DNA of 64,000 nucleotides from Kutzneria buriramensis (GCF_003387475.1 NZ_QUNO01000004.1:496001-560000), one strand, 5' to 3'; shown: positions 53,901 to 62,118, counted from the first letter of the stretch. Notes: generated by a model from the sequence alone, not told the origin. Made by a program: numbers and translations.

Positions 53901-55363
53901 GTGCCCTGGTCGTTCTTCAGCGTCGCGGTGACGCCCAGGACACCGGGTTCGCCGCTGTCCTGGATGCCGTTCTTGTCGGTGTCGATCCAGACGTAGTCGC
54001 CGAGCTGGTTGGGCGGCCCGGTGATGCCGGCGTCGAGCGTGAGGTCCTCGCGCTTGCTGGCGCCCAGCGTGGTCGTCGCGGTGCAGCCGGTGGCGTCCGC
54101 CGCGGAGTCGGTGCCGTTGTGGCCGGCGGCGTTCTGCTTGGTCGGCTTGTAGTCGGCGTACTGGGCCGGCAGCTTGGAGAAGTCGAAGCAGACGCTGTAC
54201 GTGCCGTCCGGCAGGCCGTCGAACAGGTACTTGCCGCTCGCGTCGGTGGTGCCGGTGCCGGTCTTCGTGCCCTTCAACGTCACGGGGATGCCCTGCAGAC
54301 CCGGCTCGCCGGAGTCCTGGATGCCGTTGTGGTTGGTGTCCACCCAGACGTAGTCGCCGAGCTTGTTCGTCACCGGCGGGGTCGGCGTGGAGACCTTGAT
54401 CGTCGCTGTCGCCGTCTGGTTCGGCAGGTTGCCGCCGGGGGAAGTCACGCCGGAGACGGTCGCGGTGTTGACGTGCCCGTCATCGGCCGCCGCCACGTTG
54501 GTGTGCGAGCAGGTCAGCGCCTTGTTGGCGCCGGCGGCCAGCGTGAACGGGCTGCCGGCGGGCTGCGTCGTGCACCACGGGTCGTTCACCGTGATGCCGG
54601 TCAGCTGCTGGGTGCCCTCGTTGGTCACGGTGATGCGGTAGTTGGCGGTGCCGCCGGCCGGGATCGTGGCGGTCGGCCCCCACGCGCCGGTGGTCGGGTC
54701 CTGCACCTCCTTCTTCACGCTGTACGCCGCGAGCTGGAGGAACACGCAGTCCCACTTCACCCAGTTGTAGTTGGTGCTGGCGAAGAACTTCACCGAGGCG
54801 GTGCCGGCGGGCGCGGTGTACGGCGCGAAGTCCTGCCGTCCGACCTTGCCGTCGGTGTTGACGTCGTGGGTGACCTTCAGCTGGGTCTGCGCCAGCTGGG
54901 TGCCGCCGGAATCGTAGAACCGCAGGCCGGTGTACTGGTCGTTGCCGCTCTGGGCCAGGTTCGACGCGTGCGTGCCGGTCCAGTCGGTGAGCGTGTAGAT
55001 GCCGCCCGGGAACACCTTGGGCACGCTCTCGTACGCGGTGCTGACCTTGCCGTCCGGCGTGGAGATCAGCGCGTAGAGCTTGCCGTCCTGGGGGTAGGTG
55101 CCGTCCGTGTACAGCTTGGGCTGCTTGCTGTTCGGCGTGCCCGAGGGCACGGGCGAGGCCGGCGTGAAGGTGTAGCCGGTGGGGGCGCCACCGCTGCCCG
55201 TCTGCTCGACGCTCGGATTGGGCGCGATGCCGCCCACGCAGCCGGCCGGCACGGTCGGCCCGGCGGCCGTCGCCGACGGTGCGAGCACGGCGCCGCTGGC
55301 CACCAGTGCTATCGACGTGAAAACGGCCAGTATCGACGTTGATTTGGCGCGTGACCTGCTCAC
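50990..55363 (-). CDS. Giant SdrD B-like repeat surface protein with LAxTG sorting signal
   Basis: 1457 residues. Signal peptide (RSRAKSTSILAVFTSIALVA core, AxA at SATA). An N-terminal beta domain is followed by a DUF11-like domain (YRITVTNEGTQQLTGITVND). Nine tandem SdrD B-like domains of about 112-122 residues come next (roughly 333-1390). Each carries a D-N-NGIQD-GEPG calcium-binding-like loop, a GKYLFDNLPDGTY strand, one Cys in CFD and one Cys before a TTLG motif. A short Pro/Ala spacer leads to LAYTG (about 1421-1425), a membrane helix and RRRRTDS. LAxTG is the sortase E signal in high-GC actinobacteria, so the protein is probably wall-linked. The GTG at 55363, with GAGGTG upstream, is preferred over the longer frame from 55531. 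It sits between cysS and ispF, which are adjacent in M. tuberculosis. Confidence 0.88.
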   Translation of the reverse strand: MSRSRAKSTSILAVFTSIALVASGAVLAPSATAAGPTVPAGCVGGIAPNPSVEQTGSGGAPTGYTFTPASPVPSGTPNSKQPKLYTDGTYPQDGKLYALISTPDGKVSTAYESVPKVFPGGIYTLTDWTGTHASNLAQSGNDQYTGLRFYDSGGTQLAQTQLKVTHDVNTDGKVGRQDFAPYTAPAGTASVKFFASTNYNWVKWDCVFLQLAAYSVKKEVQDPTTGAWGPTATIPAGGTANYRITVTNEGTQQLTGITVNDPWCTTQPAGSPFTLAAGANKALTCSHTNVAAADDGHVNTATVSGVTSPGGNLPNQTATATIKVSTPTPPVTNKLGDYVWVDTNHNGIQDSGEPGLQGIPVTLKGTKTGTGTTDASGKYLFDGLPDGTYSVCFDFSKLPAQYADYKPTKQNAAGHNGTDSAADATGCTATTTLGASKREDLTLDAGITGPPNQLGDYVWIDTDKNGIQDSGEPGVLGVTATLKNDQGTTLGTTKTDAGGKYLFDNLADGTYQVCFDTSAAGQYASYQLTQANAAGHNGTDSAADPSTKCTNTTTLGTGKRQDLTLDAGLVPPTNKLGDFVWLDTNKNGIQDSGEPGVPGVTVTLNGTSSTTTTDVDGHYLFDSLPDGTYTACFDLSTAPAQYGGDSFTKANAANHNGTDSAADPSTKCAAPTTLGPTKREDLTLDAGIVSPPNKIGDFVWVDLNKDGIQNSGEPGVQGVPVSVKDNTGKVVGTATTDANGKYLVDNLNDGTYTVCFDLSKLPQAYSDYQLTKQNAASHNGTDSAADPGTACTAPTTLGSDKRADMTQDAGIQPPVNRLGDYFWVDSNKNGVQDAGEPGVQGITVTLKGPQSATTTTNASGKYLFDNLPDGTYSVCFDVSKLPQQYGDYQVTKRNAANHNGTDSAADTTGCTMTTTLGAGHRADMTLDAGIMSPPNQVGDYVWVDSNHNGIQDTGEPGLEGVTVNLTGTQTASTTTDANGKYLFDNLPDGTYKVCVDLSKLPQQYGDYAFTTQNAANHNGTDSAVGTNGCTPDATVGVGHRSDLRLDAGIAAPNNKLGDFVWVDSNHNGIQDAGEPGVPNVPVTLKGTTPGSTVTDAGGKYAFDNLPDGTYSVCFDLSKLPQQYGDYALTKQNAANHNGTDSAADTTGCTTTTTLGVGHRQDLTLDAGISAPPNQLGDFVWVDGNRNGVQDAGEPGVQGVTVTLKGTSYATTTDAAGKYLFDNLPDGTYTVCFDVAKLPAQYTEYLVTRQNAANHDGTDSAADPASGCTKSTTLGVGHRKDLTLDAGIVAPANRIGDFVWSDTNGNGIQDVGEPGIKGVTVTLKGTSYTTTTDGNGKYLFDNLPDGTYTVCFAVTGKYRVTKQNAANHNGTDSAAAPASACTPSTTLGSGHRQDMSMDCGVVPQPQAAPVVPATPTGAQPAQLAYTGADSAPLVALAGLLLVLGGGLVLLTRRRRTDS

Positions 55364-55594
55364 CTGACGGCACCTCGGTTCCGCTCGCAGGAGAATTCCT
55401 CGCGACCGTATTCGCCGGTGATCGTCGACGGTATCCCTGGAAGGGGGAAATCGTTTACACGCAGGTGGAAGGCCGGGTCGGTTCCGCAGGGAAAGGCCTT
55501 TTTCCACGCCGTGGCGGCGCCCGTTTGTCACCCGCGCGAGTTAGTCGCGCGCGCTATCGAACAGGCGTTTCCGGTAGTCGACGGCCCGTTCGGA

Positions 55595-56302
55595 TTAGTC
55601 CCCGAAAGAGTGAGTTTGGGCGATGCCGTAAGCGGACAGCGCCGCCAGCAGGGCGTCCGGGCGCTGCGCGGTGGGCAGCGGGTCGACGATCGCCACCGAG
55701 CAGCCCAGCGCCGCGGCGCCGCCGTCGGCCTCCTCGCTGTCGCCGACCATCAGCGCGTTGGCCGGCTCCAGGCCGAGCCGCGCGCAGGCGGCGGCGAAGA
55801 TCTCCGGCTCCGGCTTGACGTGACCCTCCACATAGGACATAACGACGACATCGACCAGGTCCACGATGCCGTGCCTGGCCAGCACCGGGCGGATGTCCCA
55901 GCCGATGTTGCTCACCACGGCGCTGCGCAGACCGGCGGCGCGCACGGCCCGAAGGGCCGGCAGCACGTCGGGGTACGGCACCCAGTTCTCGGCGTCCAGC
56001 ATCCGTCGGTAGACGGTCTCCGCGGCCCCGCCGGGCAGCCCGGCCGCGTGCAGCGCGGCGGTGTAGACGGTGTGGTGCACGGTGGTGTCGAGGTCGCGGC
56101 GGTGCCACGCCTCGTGCAGCTCCTCGGGCAGGCCCTCGGAGATGCCGACGGGGGCGGTGAGCCGGCGCATGAGCTCCACCTGGTCGGTGATCTCCAGGGG
56201 CGCGCCCGCGTCGTCCATCAGGCCGTCCAGCACGCCGGAGCCGAACTCCAGGCGGCACAGCGTGCCGGAGAAGTCGAACAGGACACCTTGGATGTCAGCC
56301 AC
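55595..56302 (-). CDS. HAD-family hydrolase
   Basis: 235 residues. HAD motifs: I VLFDFSGTL (nucleophile Asp, with Ser at the +2 position), II VVSNIG, III Lys in GHVKPEPEIF and IV VGDSEEAD. The cap is a C1 helical type. The +2 residue is usually Asp and acts as acid/base in phosphatases; DFSGTL replaces it by Ser, a variant I recall in other actinobacterial HADs. GTG 56302 is used. The 231-bp gap to the surface-protein start carries that gene's promoter; no clear hexamers were identified. Confidence 0.88.
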   Translation of the reverse strand: MADIQGVLFDFSGTLCRLEFGSGVLDGLMDDAGAPLEITDQVELMRRLTAPVGISEGLPEELHEAWHRRDLDTTVHHTVYTAALHAAGLPGGAAETVYRRMLDAENWVPYPDVLPALRAVRAAGLRSAVVSNIGWDIRPVLARHGIVDLVDVVVMSYVEGHVKPEPEIFAAACARLGLEPANALMVGDSEEADGGAAALGCSVAIVDPLPTAQRPDALLAALSAYGIAQTHSFGD

Positions 56303-56381
56303 ACCGCCAACGTAGTTGGTCTGGACCGCCGCGCCCAAGCGAACGTGACGCGGTCGCGGCGGTCCACAGTGGACTGATTAC

Positions 56382-56777
56382 TCAGGCCGCGTAGCCGGTC
56401 ACCTTCTGCGGCGTGAGTCGGATCACCACACGCACGGTGCTCTCCGGCTCCATCGGGTAGTCCTCGCCGCGGTACTTGTGCGACAGCGAGTTGATCAGCT
56501 CACGGCCGCCCTCCGGCGTCATCGTCGCCGAGCCGCGCACCTCGATGTAGCTGTACGGCTGCTGCTGGTCGAAGATCGTGACGCTGATCCGCGGGTCCCG
56601 GCGCAGGTTGCGCTCCTTCTGTCGGCCGACGACCGTCGAGAAGAGCAGGTCGTCGCCGTCGCGGGCGACCCACACGACCGAGGTCTGCGGGCTGCCGTCG
56701 GGGTTCAGGGTCGCGATGGACGCGAAGTTGGCGCCGTCGATGAGGGCGCGGGACGCATCGTTCAGGGAAACCGACAT
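56382..56777 (-). CDS. PPOX-class flavin/F420-dependent oxidoreductase (pyridoxamine oxidase-like fold)
   Basis: 131 residues, split beta-barrel fold. Sequence pattern FASIATLNPDGSPQTSVVWV, then LLFSTVVGRQKERNLRRDPR and YIEVRGSATM, typical of Rv1155-like PPOX proteins that bind F420 or FMN. It is too short to be a full PdxH. The exact cofactor cannot be decided by eye. It lies 9 bp after ispF on the same strand, so it may be the last gene of a carD-ispD-ispF transcript. Confidence 0.82.
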   Translation of the reverse strand: MSVSLNDASRALIDGANFASIATLNPDGSPQTSVVWVARDGDDLLFSTVVGRQKERNLRRDPRISVTIFDQQQPYSYIEVRGSATMTPEGGRELINSLSHKYRGEDYPMEPESTVRVVIRLTPQKVTGYAA

Positions 56778-56786
56778 GTGCAGACC

Positions 56787-57269
56787 CTAGTTCGTTGCTG
56801 GCACAACCAGCGCGGTGGCGACCGCCGCGATGCCCTCGCCGCGGCCGGTGAGGCCCAGCCCGTCCGTGGTCGTCCCGGACACCGAGACGGGGCCGCCGAT
56901 CGCGTCGGACAGCACGCGCTGCGCCTCCTCCCGGCGCTTGCCGATCTTCGGCCGGTTGCCGATCACCTGCACCGCCGCGTTGCCCACGCTGAAGCCGGCG
57001 TCGTCGAGCCGACGGCGCACCTCCGTCAGCAGGGTGACGCCGCTCGCGCCGGCCCAGCGCGGGTCGCCGGTGCCGAACACCGCGCCGAGATCGCCCAGAC
57101 CGGCCGCCGACAGCAGCGCGTCGCACAGCGCGTGCGCGGCGACGTCGCCGTCGGAGTGGCCCTCGCAGCCGTCGACGTCCGGCCAGAGCAGCCCGGCCAG
57201 CCAGCAGTCGCGGCCGGCCTCGACGGGGTGCACGTCGGTGCCGACGCCCACGCGGGGGAGGAAGGTCAC
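56787..57269 (-). CDS. ispF: 2-C-methyl-D-erythritol 2,4-cyclodiphosphate synthase IspF
   Basis: 160 residues. MEP pathway enzyme. Zinc and active-site motifs: [10 protein letters not shown] (Asp, His), [18 protein letters not shown] (His), GDPRWAG and [20 protein letters not shown] 57269 begins the conserved strand TFLPRVG. An in-frame GTG at 57347 would add 26 residues encoded entirely by a repeat unit and is not the native start, although translation from it is possible. ispD lies upstream. Confidence 0.95.
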   Translation of the reverse strand: MTFLPRVGVGTDVHPVEAGRDCWLAGLLWPDVDGCEGHSDGDVAAHALCDALLSAAGLGDLGAVFGTGDPRWAGASGVTLLTEVRRRLDDAGFSVGNAAVQVIGNRPKIGKRREEAQRVLSDAIGGPVSVSGTTTDGLGLTGRGEGIAAVATALVVPATN

Positions 57270-57341
57270 AGGCCCCCCCTCGCTGGCGCTCGGCGGGTCT
57301 GCGACCCAGGTCCCTGTGTTGAACGGTGCCCTCGCAAGCTC
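57264..57341. repeat. Repeat unit, copy 1, at the ispD/ispF junction (78 bp)
   Basis: Begins GGTCACAG, contains the hairpin GGGTC-TGC-GACCC, and ends next to a second copy. It differs from copy 2 by a C-run length change and a few substitutions. On the coding strand it is bordered by CTGTGACC. Confidence 0.92.
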
Positions 57342-57418
57342 GGTCACAGTCCCCCCTCGCTGGCGCTCGGCGGGTCTGCGACCCAGGTCCCGGTGTTGAA
57401 TGGTGCCCTCGCAAGCTC
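57342..57418. repeat. Repeat unit, copy 2, at the ispD/ispF junction (77 bp)
   Basis: The second tandem copy. It abuts the ispD stop codon, where GGTCACAG occurs a third time (57419-57426). The two copies fill the whole gap between ispD and ispF. Confidence 0.92.
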
Positions 57419-57420
57419 GG

Positions 57421-58131
57421 TCACAGCTGCGCTCCTGAGAACAGCGCCTCGGCGATCACCAGATCGAACGGGGTGGTGATCTTCAGGGCGTGCGGGTGGC
57501 CGGCGACGGTGGCGACGGGCTCGCCCAGCCGCTCGACCAGACCGGCGTCGTCGGTCACCGGGGCATCTTGCTGATCATGGGCCCGGCGCAGCAAGTCGAT
57601 GTCGAAGCCCTGCGGGGTCTGCACGACGCGCAGCCGGGACCGATCGGGGGTGGCGACCACGTGCCCCGCGGAATCGACCTCTTTGACCGTGTCCGCGACG
57701 GGCAGCACGGGAATCACGGCGGGCGCGCCGGCTCGAACCGCTTCGACGACGGCGCGAATCACCTCGGGCGGGGTGAAGCAGCGGGCGGCGTCGTGCACGA
57801 GGACGACACGGGTGTCGGGGTGGGTCGAGACCGCCTCGTCGAGCGCGAGACGGACGGAGTCGGAGCGTTCCTCACCGCCGGGCACGACACGGACGGTGGG
57901 ACCGAACTCACGCAGCGCGTCGACGACCACGTCCACCATGTCCGGCGGGGCCGCGACGACGACCTGGTCGACACAGCCGGCGGCGAGCAGGCCGCGCACG
58001 GCATGGACCAGAAGGGGAGCCCCGCAGACGGGGACCAGCGCCTTCGGGATGGGGGCGCCGAGGCGTACTCCCCGGCCGGCCGCGGGCACGAGCGCCACGA
58101 CGCGCGCGTCCGCGGCCACCGGAGTCGTCAA
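57421..58131 (-). CDS. ispD: 2-C-methyl-D-erythritol 4-phosphate cytidylyltransferase IspD
   Basis: 236 residues. CTP-binding loop [19 protein letters not shown] (about 14-32), [24 protein letters not shown] and [10 protein letters not shown] with VTDDAGLVE near the C-terminus all fit IspD. It makes CDP-methylerythritol in the MEP pathway. The TTG at 58131, six bases after the carD stop, is the first start; GTG 58119 is an alternative. It overlaps no other gene and is co-oriented with carD as in M. tuberculosis. Confidence 0.93.
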   Translation of the reverse strand: MTTPVAADARVVALVPAAGRGVRLGAPIPKALVPVCGAPLLVHAVRGLLAAGCVDQVVVAAPPDMVDVVVDALREFGPTVRVVPGGEERSDSVRLALDEAVSTHPDTRVVLVHDAARCFTPPEVIRAVVEAVRAGAPAVIPVLPVADTVKEVDSAGHVVATPDRSRLRVVQTPQGFDIDLLRRAHDQQDAPVTDDAGLVERLGEPVATVAGHPHALKITTPFDLVIAEALFSGAQL

Positions 58132-58137
58132 CGAAAT

Positions 58138-58626
58138 TCAGGATGCGGTAGCGAGGACCTCGTCCAGCAGGACCTCGGCCTTGTCTTCGTCAGTGCCTTC
58201 GGCCAGTGCGAGCTCACTGACCAGTATCTGCCGTGCCTTGGCCAACATGCGCTTCTCGCCGGCGGACAGCCCGCGGTCCTTCTCGCGTCGCCACAGATCA
58301 CGCACCACTTCGGCCACCTTGTTCACGTCGCCGGAGGCGAGCTTCTCGAGGTTGGCCTTGTACCGCCGGGACCAGTTGGTCGGCTCCTCCGTGTGGGGAG
58401 CACGCAAGACCTCGAAGACCCGGTTGAGCCCGTCCTGGCCCACGACGTCCCGCACGCCGACGATCTCGGCGTTGTCAGCGGGGACGCGGACCGTCAGGTC
58501 GCCCTGGGCGACCTTCAGGACGAGGTACTTCTTCTCCTCGCCCTTGATCAGACGGGTCTCGATCGCTTCGATGAGAGCGGCACCGTGGTGCGGGTAGACG
58601 ACGGTCTCTCCGACCTTGAAAACCAT
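58138..58626 (-). CDS. carD: RNA polymerase-binding transcription factor CarD
   Basis: 162 residues. The N-terminal RNAP-interaction (Tudor-like) domain has [19 protein letters not shown]. The C-terminal helical DNA-binding domain contains [17 protein letters not shown] with the Trp that contacts the promoter bubble, and ends [13 protein letters not shown]. It stabilises open complexes at rRNA and other promoters and is essential in mycobacteria. Divergent from the lpqE-like gene across 253 bp; that region holds AT-richer DNA with TTGACA at about 58728 but no certain promoter. Confidence 0.96.
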   Translation of the reverse strand: MVFKVGETVVYPHHGAALIEAIETRLIKGEEKKYLVLKVAQGDLTVRVPADNAEIVGVRDVVGQDGLNRVFEVLRAPHTEEPTNWSRRYKANLEKLASGDVNKVAEVVRDLWRREKDRGLSAGEKRMLAKARQILVSELALAEGTDEDKAEVLLDEVLATAS

Positions 58627-58879
58627 GTGTCCTCTGCCCCTTTCGCTGACCCCAGCTTAACACGTCCGGCAACTCTCGCGCCTCGGGCCGAAGATCCGTT
58701 ACCGCAGGTCAGCGGCCGCACGGGGGGTTGACAAACCCCGATTCGGCGTGCTGACACCCCCCTGTCGATCCACAGTGGACAACGCGAAGTGGCACCGTGT
58801 GCGCGGGCCGTCGGGGGCAGTGGTTAGGCTTCGGGCGCAGTGTCGGTCTTGAGGTGCGCCAAGGAAGGATCCCGCCACA

Positions 58880-59581
58880 GTGAGCAGCGGTGAGCAGAAC
58901 CTGATCACGCGACTGCGCTTGCTTCCCGCCGTGTTGGGGATCGGCGCCGCCCTTGTCGTGTCCGGCTGCAGTGCGGGCCAGGTCACCCAGACCGACACGC
59001 AGGTGCCGGCCATCAACGGGGCGTCCGGCACGGTCGGCCAGATCGCGGTGCGTAACGTGCAGCTCGCGTTCCCTGCCGGCAAGCAGTACTACAGCCGGGG
59101 CGACAGCGCGCCGCTGGTCGTGACGATCGTCAACACCGGCAGCAAGTCCGACAGGCTGGCCGGGGTCACCAGCCCGCAGTTCGGCTCCGGCGCGCAGATC
59201 GTCGGCGACGCCACCATCCCGTCGCAGCACGCCATCGCCGCGTCCGCGAACAAGCTCATCCCGCTGACCACCACCGCGACGACGACGGCGACGTCCACCA
59301 CCGGCACGTCGACCTCGGGCAGCGCGTCGAGCTCCACCTCCGTGAGCTCCTCCAGCTCCTCGTCGAGCAGCAGCTCCGCGACGTCCACCTCGGTCACGGC
59401 GACCACCACGCCGAGCGCGGACCTGCCGGTCGGCAGCATCCAGATCGTGCTGGTCGGCCTGACCCTGGACAAGCTCCAGCCGGGTCAGACCGTGTCGGTC
59501 ACCTTCACGTTCGCCGGCGCCGGCGACCTGACGCTGAGCGTGCCGATCGCGGCCGACACCGCTCCCCGCGACAACAACTGA
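58880..59581 (+). CDS. LpqE-like lipoprotein with Ser/Thr-rich insert
   Basis: 233 residues. Type II signal peptide (lipobox VSGC). The beta-sandwich core resembles the LpqE/PCuAC-like family: [45 protein letters not shown]. Between two core strands is a low-complexity Thr/Ser run of about 60 residues (about 130-185), including a stretch of more than ten serines. The position divergent from carD and upstream of radA matches Rv3584 (lpqE). Its role in M. tuberculosis is unclear. Confidence 0.85.
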   Translation: MSSGEQNLITRLRLLPAVLGIGAALVVSGCSAGQVTQTDTQVPAINGASGTVGQIAVRNVQLAFPAGKQYYSRGDSAPLVVTIVNTGSKSDRLAGVTSPQFGSGAQIVGDATIPSQHAIAASANKLIPLTTTATTTATSTTGTSTSGSASSSTSVSSSSSSSSSSSATSTSVTATTTPSADLPVGSIQIVLVGLTLDKLQPGQTVSVTFTFAGAGDLTLSVPIAADTAPRDNN

Positions 59582-59687
59582 GTCGTTCCCAGGTGGCCAT
59601 GCGAGGCCGCACCGGATCAGAGCGGCCGAGCCCCGCGCGACACGCGCGGCGAAAAAACTGTCAGACCCTCTCGATAGCGTTCCGTCC

Positions 59688-61070
59688 GTGGTGAAGAACA
59701 CGAAGCCGGCGAAGTCCAGCTACCGGTGCGCGGAGTGCGGCTTCGAGGTGGCCAAGTGGGTCGGTCGCTGCCCGGAGTGCCAGGCCTGGGGCACCGTCGA
59801 GGAGCGCGCGCCGGCCCGCGCAGGGCTGGCCCGGATCGCCGCCGGCGCGCCGAGCTCGCCGGCCCGGCGGATCTCCGAGGTGGACGTCGAGGAGACCAAG
59901 GTCCGACCGACCGGCGTCTCGGAGCTGGACCGGGTGCTCGGCGGCGGCATCGTGCCGGGCGCGGTGGTGCTGCTGGCCGGCGAGCCTGGCGTGGGCAAGT
60001 CGACCCTGCTGCTGGAGGTCGCGCACCGCTGGGCGGAGAAGGGCGACTCCGGCCCGGTGCTGTACGTCACCGGCGAGGAGTCGGCGGGCCAGGTGCGGCT
60101 GCGGGCCGAGCGCACCGGCAACCTGCACCCGGAGATCTTCCTGGCGGCCGAGAGCGACCTGTCCGCGGTGCTCAGCCACGTCGAGGAGGTCAAGCCGGGC
60201 CTGATGATCGCCGACTCGGTGCAGACCATCCAGTCCGCCGAGGACAGCGGCACGGCCGGCGGCGTGACGCAGGTGCGCGCGGTGGCGTCGGCGCTGATCG
60301 CGCTGGCCAAGGAGAACGCGCTGCCGGTGGTGCTGGTGGGCCACGTCACCAAGGAGGGCTCGATCGCCGGCCCGCGGGTGCTGGAGCACCTGGTGGACGT
60401 GGTGCTCCAGTTCGAGGGCGACCGGCACAGCACGTTGCGCCTGGTCAGGGGCGTGAAGAACCGCTACGGACCGGCCGACGAGGTCGGCTGCTTCGAGCTG
60501 CGCGACGACGGCATCGCGGGCGTGCCCGATCCGTCCGGGCTGTTCCTGAACCGCAAGGACGTCGGCGTCCCGGGGACGGCCGTCACGGTCGTGATGGAGG
60601 GCAAGCGGCCGCTGCTGGCGGAGGTGCAGGCGCTGGTGTCCAAGACCGGCCTGCCGGCCCCGCGCCGCGCGGTCAGCGATCTGGACTCGGCCCGGCTGGC
60701 GATGATCCTGGCGGTCCTGGAGCGGCGCGGCCGGGTGCGGCTGACCGACCAGGACGTGTTCGCGGCGGCCGTCGGCGGCATGCGCATCACCGAGCCCGCG
60801 GCCGACCTCGCCATCGCGTTGGCGGTCGCCTCGGCCACCGTCGACGCGGCGCTGCCGGCGGACGTCGTGGCGGTCGGCGAGGTGGGCTTGGCGGGCGAGA
60901 TCCGACGGGTCACCGGGGTCGGCCGGCGGCTGGCCGAGGCGGCGCGGCTGGGCTTCACCCGGGCGCTGGTGCCGCCGGATTCCGGTCCGCTGCCGCCGGA
61001 GGTGCGGGCGCTGGTGGTCAGCGACATGGGCCAGGCGCTCCAGGTGCTCTACGACGTGGCCAAGAAGTGA
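59688..61070 (+). CDS. radA: DNA repair protein RadA (Sms)
   Basis: 460 residues. The N-terminal C4 zinc finger has CAECG...CPECQ. The RecA-like core has Walker [10 protein letters not shown] and Walker [11 protein letters not shown], plus the RadA-specific KNRYG motif. The C-terminal Lon-protease-like domain has the [12 protein letters not shown] region. It acts in branch migration during recombination. GTG 59688 is used. In M. tuberculosis disA follows; here an MBL hydrolase gene follows instead. Confidence 0.95.
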   Translation: MVKNTKPAKSSYRCAECGFEVAKWVGRCPECQAWGTVEERAPARAGLARIAAGAPSSPARRISEVDVEETKVRPTGVSELDRVLGGGIVPGAVVLLAGEPGVGKSTLLLEVAHRWAEKGDSGPVLYVTGEESAGQVRLRAERTGNLHPEIFLAAESDLSAVLSHVEEVKPGLMIADSVQTIQSAEDSGTAGGVTQVRAVASALIALAKENALPVVLVGHVTKEGSIAGPRVLEHLVDVVLQFEGDRHSTLRLVRGVKNRYGPADEVGCFELRDDGIAGVPDPSGLFLNRKDVGVPGTAVTVVMEGKRPLLAEVQALVSKTGLPAPRRAVSDLDSARLAMILAVLERRGRVRLTDQDVFAAAVGGMRITEPAADLAIALAVASATVDAALPADVVAVGEVGLAGEIRRVTGVGRRLAEAARLGFTRALVPPDSGPLPPEVRALVVSDMGQALQVLYDVAKK

Positions 61071-61144
61071 CCACTCGTGCCGAGTTCGGGCTGGTGGTGA
61101 GGCGCGCGGCGGACGGCGGCGGCCCCGGCTGAGAGACTGCCGGC

Positions 61145-62044
61145 ATGTCGCAATCCCCGTTGGTGCATTCCCTCGGCCCGGCCACCCGCGCGTACGAGCA
61201 GCCGACCGGTGGCTGGTTCCTGAACAACGCCGGCTGGGTGACCGGCGGCGAGCGCACACTCGTCGTCGACACCCTGGCCACAGAGGCGCGTACGGCCCGG
61301 TTCCTCGACGCCGTGCGCACGGACACGGGGCACGACGGGGACCGCCTCGTCGCGGCGATCACCCACTGGCACGGCGACCACGCCCACGGGGCCATCCAGA
61401 TCGCCCGCGCCGGCGGCCGGCTGCTGGCCACCGGGCACAGCGCAGACATGATCGCCGCCGGGCCGCACCTGTTCGAGCAGGTCTTCGACTTCCACGGCTG
61501 GGGCGACGTCACGCCGCCCGCCATCGACCAGCTGGTCGCCGAGCCGAGCTCCGTCGAGCTGGGCGGCGTCAGCGCAGACGTGCTGCCGGTGCCGTGGATC
61601 GCGCACACCGCCGGCGACCTCGTCGTGCACGTGCCGTCCGACGGCGTGCTGTTCACCGGCGACCTGGTGTTCGTCGGCGTGGTGCCGCTGGTGATGGCCG
61701 GCACCGCCGCCGGCTGGGTCCAGGCCCTCGACTGGCTGACCACCCTGGAGCACCGGCACCTGGTGCCCGGCCACGGCCCGATGCAGGCCGCCGGTTCCAC
61801 CGCGATCCCCGACCTGCGGGCGTACCTGAGCTGGCTGCTCGACGTCACCGCCGTCGAGGCGCCGGACTTCGCCGCCCTGGAGGCCGAGGCCCGGCAGCGG
61901 TGGTCGACGTGGTCGGAGGGGGAGCGGCACGCCGTGAACCTGATCAAGACTCACGCCGACCAGCACGGGCTGGACGCCGACATCGTCACCATGGCGATGG
62001 CCATGCTCAAGCCGTTCGGCGGCCCCATCAAGCTCGACATCTGA
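61145..62044 (+). CDS. Metallo-beta-lactamase-fold hydrolase
   Basis: 299 residues. Metal-binding motifs: THWHGDHAHG (HxHxDH), the His in PWIAHTAGDL, GDLVF (bridging Asp) and VPGHGP. The alpha/beta/beta/alpha fold is complete. The substrate is unknown. The C-terminal 80 residues form a helical extension. It lies 74 bp after radA on the same strand, so co-transcription is possible, but it is not part of the mycobacterial arrangement. Confidence 0.9.
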   Translation: MSQSPLVHSLGPATRAYEQPTGGWFLNNAGWVTGGERTLVVDTLATEARTARFLDAVRTDTGHDGDRLVAAITHWHGDHAHGAIQIARAGGRLLATGHSADMIAAGPHLFEQVFDFHGWGDVTPPAIDQLVAEPSSVELGGVSADVLPVPWIAHTAGDLVVHVPSDGVLFTGDLVFVGVVPLVMAGTAAGWVQALDWLTTLEHRHLVPGHGPMQAAGSTAIPDLRAYLSWLLDVTAVEAPDFAALEAEARQRWSTWSEGERHAVNLIKTHADQHGLDADIVTMAMAMLKPFGGPIKLDI

Positions 62045-62045
62045 C

Positions 62046-62100
62046 CTGTCCACAGTTGTCCCCACTTGTGCACAACCACTGTGCACAACCCTGTGGACAA
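62046..62100. other. Cluster of five DnaA-box-like 9-mers
   Basis: Five sites in 55 bp: CTGTCCACA (62046, +), TTGTCCCCA (62056, +), TTGTGCACA (62066, +), the complement of TTGTGCACA (62080-62088, -) and the complement of TTGTCCACA (62092-62100, -). The last is a perfect match to the actinobacterial consensus. The first three are exactly 10 bp apart, about one helical turn. The cluster is non-coding, just after the MBL gene stop. Confidence 0.7.
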
Positions 62101-62118
62101 CTCGGGTGCGGAGACGAC

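Noticed and set aside
50990-55363. Regular repeats as a CRISPR or satellite array
   Set aside because: The periodicity matches protein domains of about 115 residues with diverged DNA, i.e. SdrD-like domains.
57270-57347. N-terminally extended IspF starting at 57347
   Set aside because: The added 26 residues come wholly from a repeat unit and precede the conserved start strand; recorded as a finding, not used as the start.
59633-59649. Hairpin CCGCGCG-ACA-CGCGCGG before radA as a terminator of the lpqE-like gene
   Set aside because: It is followed by an A-run rather than T residues on the transcribed strand, so it does not fit an intrinsic terminator; its role is unclear.
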